Below are positions 60,967-64,000 of a stretch of DNA of 64,000 bases, piece after piece. The notes beneath the pieces were generated by a model. It worked only from the letters and a program-made list of their open reading frames with translations, searched no databases and was not told the DNA's origin. Source of the DNA: CAWCDJ01 sp963796485 (lineage in GTDB: Bacteria; Acidobacteriota; Terriglobia; Bryobacterales; Bryobacteraceae); assembly GCA_963796485.1 (NCBI GenBank), contig CAWCLV010000012.1, positions 1-64,000 on the forward strand, given 5' to 3'. The stretch's first letter is position 1. Each line of letters opens with the position of its first letter. A program made the position numbers and the translations under genes.

Positions 60967-62145
60967 ATGGAGCCAAAACAGGCGGCCCGCGAAGTGCTCG
61001 AAAGCGAGCGGAACGCGCTGGTGGAACTGAGCCGGCGGATTCACGCCACGCCGGAGTTGGGCTTCGCAGAGGAGAAGGCCTCCACCTGGATCGCGGACTA
61101 CCTCTCCGGCCGCGGCTTCACGGTCGAAAAAGGCGTTCACGAACTGCCGACGGCGTTCCGTGCCACGCGCGGGAGCGGCCCGCTGCACGTGGCGATCTGC
61201 GCCGAGTACGACTGCCTCCCGGAGATCGGCCATGCGTGCGGGCACAACCTGATCGCGGCCATGTCCGCCGGCGCGGCGGTCGCGGCCGCCAGCGTGGCCG
61301 ATGACGCCGGCCTGACCGTCACCGTGATCGGCACCCCGGCGGAGGAAACGGGCGACGCCAGCGGCAAGGTGCTGCTGCTGGAACGCGGCGCCTTCGCGAA
61401 TATCCACGCGGCCATGATGGTGCACCCCGCGCCGTTCGATCTCGTGACGCCGAAGCTGATCGCGGCCTCCATGTTCGACGTGCGGTACACCGGCAAGGAA
61501 TCGCACGCCTCGGCATTCCCCGAAATGGGTATCAACGCCGCGGACGCACTCACCGTATCGCAGACCGCCATCGGGCTGTTGCGGCAGCACATCCGGCCGG
61601 CGGATCGCGTTCACGGCATCGTTACGCATGGCGGCGCCGCTCCGAATATCATCCCGGGCTGGACCTCCGCACGCTACATTATTCGGGCGGAGACCATAGA
61701 GGAACTGAACACGCTGCGGCCGAAGGTCCACCGCTGTTTCGAGGCGGGGGCCATCGCGACCGGCGCCAGGCTGGAGATCATCGGCGGAGGCAAACCGTAT
61801 GCCCACATGGCGCACGACCTCGGGATGGCCGCCCTATACGAAAGCAACGCGAGGGCCCTGGGCAGAACATTCCCGGATCTCGGACCGCTGCGGGAACGTC
61901 TCGCAGCCTCGACCGACATGGGGAACGTTTCGCTGGCCGTGCCCTCGATTCATCCCATGATTTCGATCGACTCGCTGCCGGCGAGCAACCACCAGCCGGA
62001 GTTCACGGCCCATTGCATCAAGCCGGCGGCGGAACGCGCCCTGTTCGACGGGGCCCTGGCGATGGCGTGGACCACCATCGACATGGCGACCGACGCCGGC
62101 ACTTGCAGCCGGCTTCTGGCGCGGGCGAAAAGCGCGGGGAATTAA
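60967..62145 (+). CDS. M20-family amidohydrolase (AbgB-like)
   Basis: This 392-residue di-zinc peptidase/deacylase has metal-ligand motifs AEYDCLPEIGHACGHNLIAA (Asp, His) and TPAEETGDASGK (Glu-Glu), and a dimerisation lid with YTGKESHASAFPEMGINAAD. MISIDSLPASNHQPEFTAHC is a recognisable C-terminal part. This group includes aminobenzoyl-glutamate hydrolase subunit B and N-acyl amino-acid amidohydrolases; there is no signal peptide, so it is cytoplasmic. It is convergent with the DUF1080 gene, overlapping by 4 bp, and divergent from a Gfo/Idh/MocA gene. Confidence 0.92.
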   Translation: MEPKQAAREVLESERNALVELSRRIHATPELGFAEEKASTWIADYLSGRGFTVEKGVHELPTAFRATRGSGPLHVAICAEYDCLPEIGHACGHNLIAAMSAGAAVAAASVADDAGLTVTVIGTPAEETGDASGKVLLLERGAFANIHAAMMVHPAPFDLVTPKLIAASMFDVRYTGKESHASAFPEMGINAADALTVSQTAIGLLRQHIRPADRVHGIVTHGGAAPNIIPGWTSARYIIRAETIEELNTLRPKVHRCFEAGAIATGARLEIIGGGKPYAHMAHDLGMAALYESNARALGRTFPDLGPLRERLAASTDMGNVSLAVPSIHPMISIDSLPASNHQPEFTAHCIKPAAERALFDGALAMAWTTIDMATDAGTCSRLLARAKSAGN

Positions 62146-62792
62146 GGAAGTTCTTTCACCGCGACATTGCGGAAGCGGTGATACAGGCTGGGCGTGCAGC
62201 GGCCGCCGCCGTGGATCTGAAGCGCGACCATGCCGTCCGTAGCCCCGCCCGCCGCGTGGTTTGTGGAATCGGTCCAGTCCGTGACCTGGGCGCCATTCAT
62301 CCAGACCTGGATGTGCGGCGCGTCGCCTTCGATCCGCGCGCGCACGGTATTCCACTCGCCCTTTTTCCAGTGCGGCTGCCAATCCGCGGTAACGCCCTTG
62401 ACTCCCTCGATGCCCTCGCCGTAGACCCCGCCCATGTTGCCGCCGGCCAGATAGTCGAGCATCACCTGATAGGCATCGCCCTTCTCGTCGGAACGGAGAA
62501 ACAGCCCGCTGTCGCAGCCGAAGTCGGGTTTCATCTCGAGAGAAATTTCGTAGTTCCGGTACTTCTTGTCGGTGAGGACGATGCCGCCATTGTCCTTGCG
62601 GTCCTGCGTTCCGGTGAGGACGCCCTGCTCGACCTTCCACGCCGTCGTATTGCCGTGATGGTTCACCTGGCTGATGTGCCATCCGGTCAGGCCGGGGCCG
62701 GGCGTGATATCGGTGAAGCCCGCCGGGATGCTCTGTGCCGGCACAGCCGCCGGCAGACCGAGAGCGACGATCAGGATTGCGAGTTTTGTCAT
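62142..62792 (-). CDS. DUF1080 (3-keto-disaccharide hydrolase-like) exported protein
   Basis: The protein has 216 residues, with a signal peptide MTKLAILIVALGLPAAVPAQ. A concanavalin-like DUF1080 domain has GFTDITPGPGLTGWHI at the start, KYRNYEISLEMKPDFGCDSG then LFLRS in the middle, and WNTVRARIEGDAPHIQVWMN near the end. Members of this family hydrolyse 3-keto-glycosides made by Gfo/Idh/MocA-type dehydrogenases. That fits the ATGA overlap with the oxidoreductase gene just upstream, so the two probably act in sequence on an extracytoplasmic glycoside. I chose ATG 62792; the longer frame starts inside the neighbour. Confidence 0.9.
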   Translation of the reverse strand: MTKLAILIVALGLPAAVPAQSIPAGFTDITPGPGLTGWHISQVNHHGNTTAWKVEQGVLTGTQDRKDNGGIVLTDKKYRNYEISLEMKPDFGCDSGLFLRSDEKGDAYQVMLDYLAGGNMGGVYGEGIEGVKGVTADWQPHWKKGEWNTVRARIEGDAPHIQVWMNGAQVTDWTDSTNHAAGGATDGMVALQIHGGGRCTPSLYHRFRNVAVKELP

Positions 62793-63967
62793 AACGGAAG
62801 AACTTCCAGCCGCTCGGGATCGAACCGCAGCCGCCGCTGCTCCTCGTAAGATTGCACCCCGAGCAGCGGGGGCAGCACGGAAACGGCGGCGATCGCGGCA
62901 TCGGCATTCGGCCGCTTGCGGCTCTTGCAGCAATCGAGGAAATTGCGAACGTGGTCGGAGGTGATGTCGCCCGGAATGTCGCGCGTCACGACCTGCGGGT
63001 TCCGCCCGGCCGGAGTGAAGTCGTAGTGGTTGCGGTTGACGAACAGCTTTCCCTTGTCGCCGTAGAAGGTGAGGCCGTATTGGCTATTCGTACCGTAGGC
63101 GTTCGACTGGAAGAGGACAGTGAAGCCGTCGTACTCGAACAGGGCGTTGCATGTGTCGGGCGCCGTCCGGCCGTCGTGCTGGTCGTAGAAGATGCCGCCG
63201 GCGAAAACGGCCGAGTGCGGCGCCCGCTCTCCCATATACATGTGGACCACGTCCATCCAGTGGTGGCCGAAATCCGTCATCTTGCCGCCGTTGAAATCGA
63301 GGAACGCGCGAAAGTTCAGGTACTGGCCGGGGCTCCAGTCGCGATACGAGACCGGCCCGAGAAAACGCAGCCAGTCGAGGTTCGCGGGCTTTTCCGCGGG
63401 TTCCTTCGGCAGCGGGCGCGGCACCCCGCCGTGCCAGACGGCGTCGATGTGGCTGATCTTTCCGATGGCGCCGGACTGCACGAACTTTTCGAGGGGCTCG
63501 ATGTAAATGGGTCCCGAGCGCTGCTGCAGCCCGATTTGCAGAATGCGGCCGGTGGCGCGCGCGGCCTTCACCATTTCGGGAGCCTCTTCGCGCTTGCGGC
63601 ACATCGGCTTTTCGGAGTAGACGTCCTTGCCCGCATTGAGAGCGTCGATCGCGACATTGTGATGCCAGTGGTCCGGCGTGCCGACCAGCACCGCATCCAC
63701 TTCTTTGAGCGCCAGCAGCTCGCGGTGATCGCCGAAGCGGCGCGTCTCCGGCGCCTTCTGCTGCGCCTTATCGAGGCGGTTGCCCCACACGTCGCAGAGC
63801 GCCCGCACCTCCAGGTCGGCATTCTTCTGGAACAGCGTCATCACGTACGTGCCCCGCTCACCGGTGCCTACGACGCCCAGACCGATGCGGTCGTTCGCGC
63901 CGAGAATTCTGGAGTAGGAAAGGGCCGTTACGGCAGCCCCGGAGATCGCCTGGCGTCTACTGATCAT
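62789..63967 (-). CDS. Gfo/Idh/MocA-family oxidoreductase, Tat-exported, paired with DUF1080
   Basis: The protein has 392 residues. The leader MISRRQAISGAAVTALSYSR is Tat-like and ends ILGANDRIGLGVVGTGERGT, nearly the same string as in the paralogue at 14174-15373. Catalytic KPM is in VYSEKPMCRKREEAPEMVKA, with TPDHWHHNVAIDAL and TDFGHHWMDVVHMYMGE further on. Its stop overlaps the DUF1080 ATG. It probably oxidises position 3 of a glycoside for the DUF1080 enzyme to cleave; this is inferred from the pair, not shown. The promoter lies at the end of the window. Confidence 0.9.
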   Translation of the reverse strand: MISRRQAISGAAVTALSYSRILGANDRIGLGVVGTGERGTYVMTLFQKNADLEVRALCDVWGNRLDKAQQKAPETRRFGDHRELLALKEVDAVLVGTPDHWHHNVAIDALNAGKDVYSEKPMCRKREEAPEMVKAARATGRILQIGLQQRSGPIYIEPLEKFVQSGAIGKISHIDAVWHGGVPRPLPKEPAEKPANLDWLRFLGPVSYRDWSPGQYLNFRAFLDFNGGKMTDFGHHWMDVVHMYMGERAPHSAVFAGGIFYDQHDGRTAPDTCNALFEYDGFTVLFQSNAYGTNSQYGLTFYGDKGKLFVNRNHYDFTPAGRNPQVVTRDIPGDITSDHVRNFLDCCKSRKRPNADAAIAAVSVLPPLLGVQSYEEQRRLRFDPERLEVLPL

Positions 63968-64000
63968 GGCATCCTACATATCACTTTTCACCGGTGGAGA

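Noticed and set aside
1..64000. CRISPR arrays, insertion sequences or prophage
   Set aside because: No regular short repeats, transposase, integrase or phage structural genes were found on either strand.

Overview
The window looks like a chromosomal piece of an Acidobacteriota genome, most like the Bryobacter/Solibacter group. This is inferred from gene content and even, high-GC coding; no rRNA is present to prove it. Markers are a PadR regulator beside a very long MacB-type permease with an acidobacterial-style N-terminus, a CRTAC1 (FG-GAP/ASPIC) protein, an HzsA-middle-like secreted protein, four Tat-type Gfo/Idh/MocA oxidoreductases, a DUF1080 protein, and a gene layout that encodes E1 alpha and beta as one polypeptide. 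I saw no insertion sequence, prophage, CRISPR array or rRNA. One tRNA (Pro, CGG) is present.

Layout. 1-3.2 kb: a dynamin-like GTPase broken by several indels, a metallophosphoesterase with one frameshift, and enolase. 3.2-9.2 kb: a leftward respiratory cluster of outer-membrane barrel, monoheme cytochrome, octaheme-class cytochrome with a C-terminal membrane anchor, and membrane cytochrome b. An ArsR regulator ends the cluster and a perfect 16-bp palindrome lies upstream. 9.6-14.1 kb: methyltransferase, DUF1259 protein, tRNA-Pro, selA, efp. 14.2-18.6 kb: Gfo/Idh/MocA oxidoreductase, 2-oxoacid dehydrogenase E1 (fused alpha-beta, split by a 7-C run), alcohol dehydrogenase. 18.7-25.1 kb: TetR plus an RND tripartite efflux operon whose pump carries a GATC duplication. 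25.1-29.5 kb: aldo/keto reductase, KDG kinase and KDPG aldolase, receiver-only response regulator, RidA-like protein.

29.6-39.9 kb is the most unusual part. It is a six-gene, tightly coupled rightward operon of exported proteins: HzsA-middle-like two-Cys-His-motif protein, CRTAC1, a ten-CXXCH cytochrome/YVTN-propeller fusion, a stand-alone sensor propeller, and two Leu/Ile/Val-binding-type solute receptors. It contains no ABC permease or ATPase. 40.0-43.1 kb is the PadR-ADOP permease pair with two 13-bp operators laid over its promoter. 43.2-51.5 kb holds carbohydrate enzymes (Gfo/Idh/MocA, GH30, beta-helix protein), a P1B-5-type ATPase with a hemerythrin tail, and an AraD1-family enzyme. 51.5-58.9 kb has a structured leader with an intrinsic terminator in front of a triple-PAS hybrid kinase, then assorted metabolic and membrane genes. 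58.9-64 kb has VOC, two Gfo/Idh/MocA enzymes, an M20 peptidase and a DUF1080 protein.

At least eight coding-frame breaks occur, five of them in the first 1.6 kb. Most are single-base and restore perfect family motifs when corrected, so sequencing or assembly error is at least as likely as true decay. Gene calls across these breaks are given as whole genes where possible.
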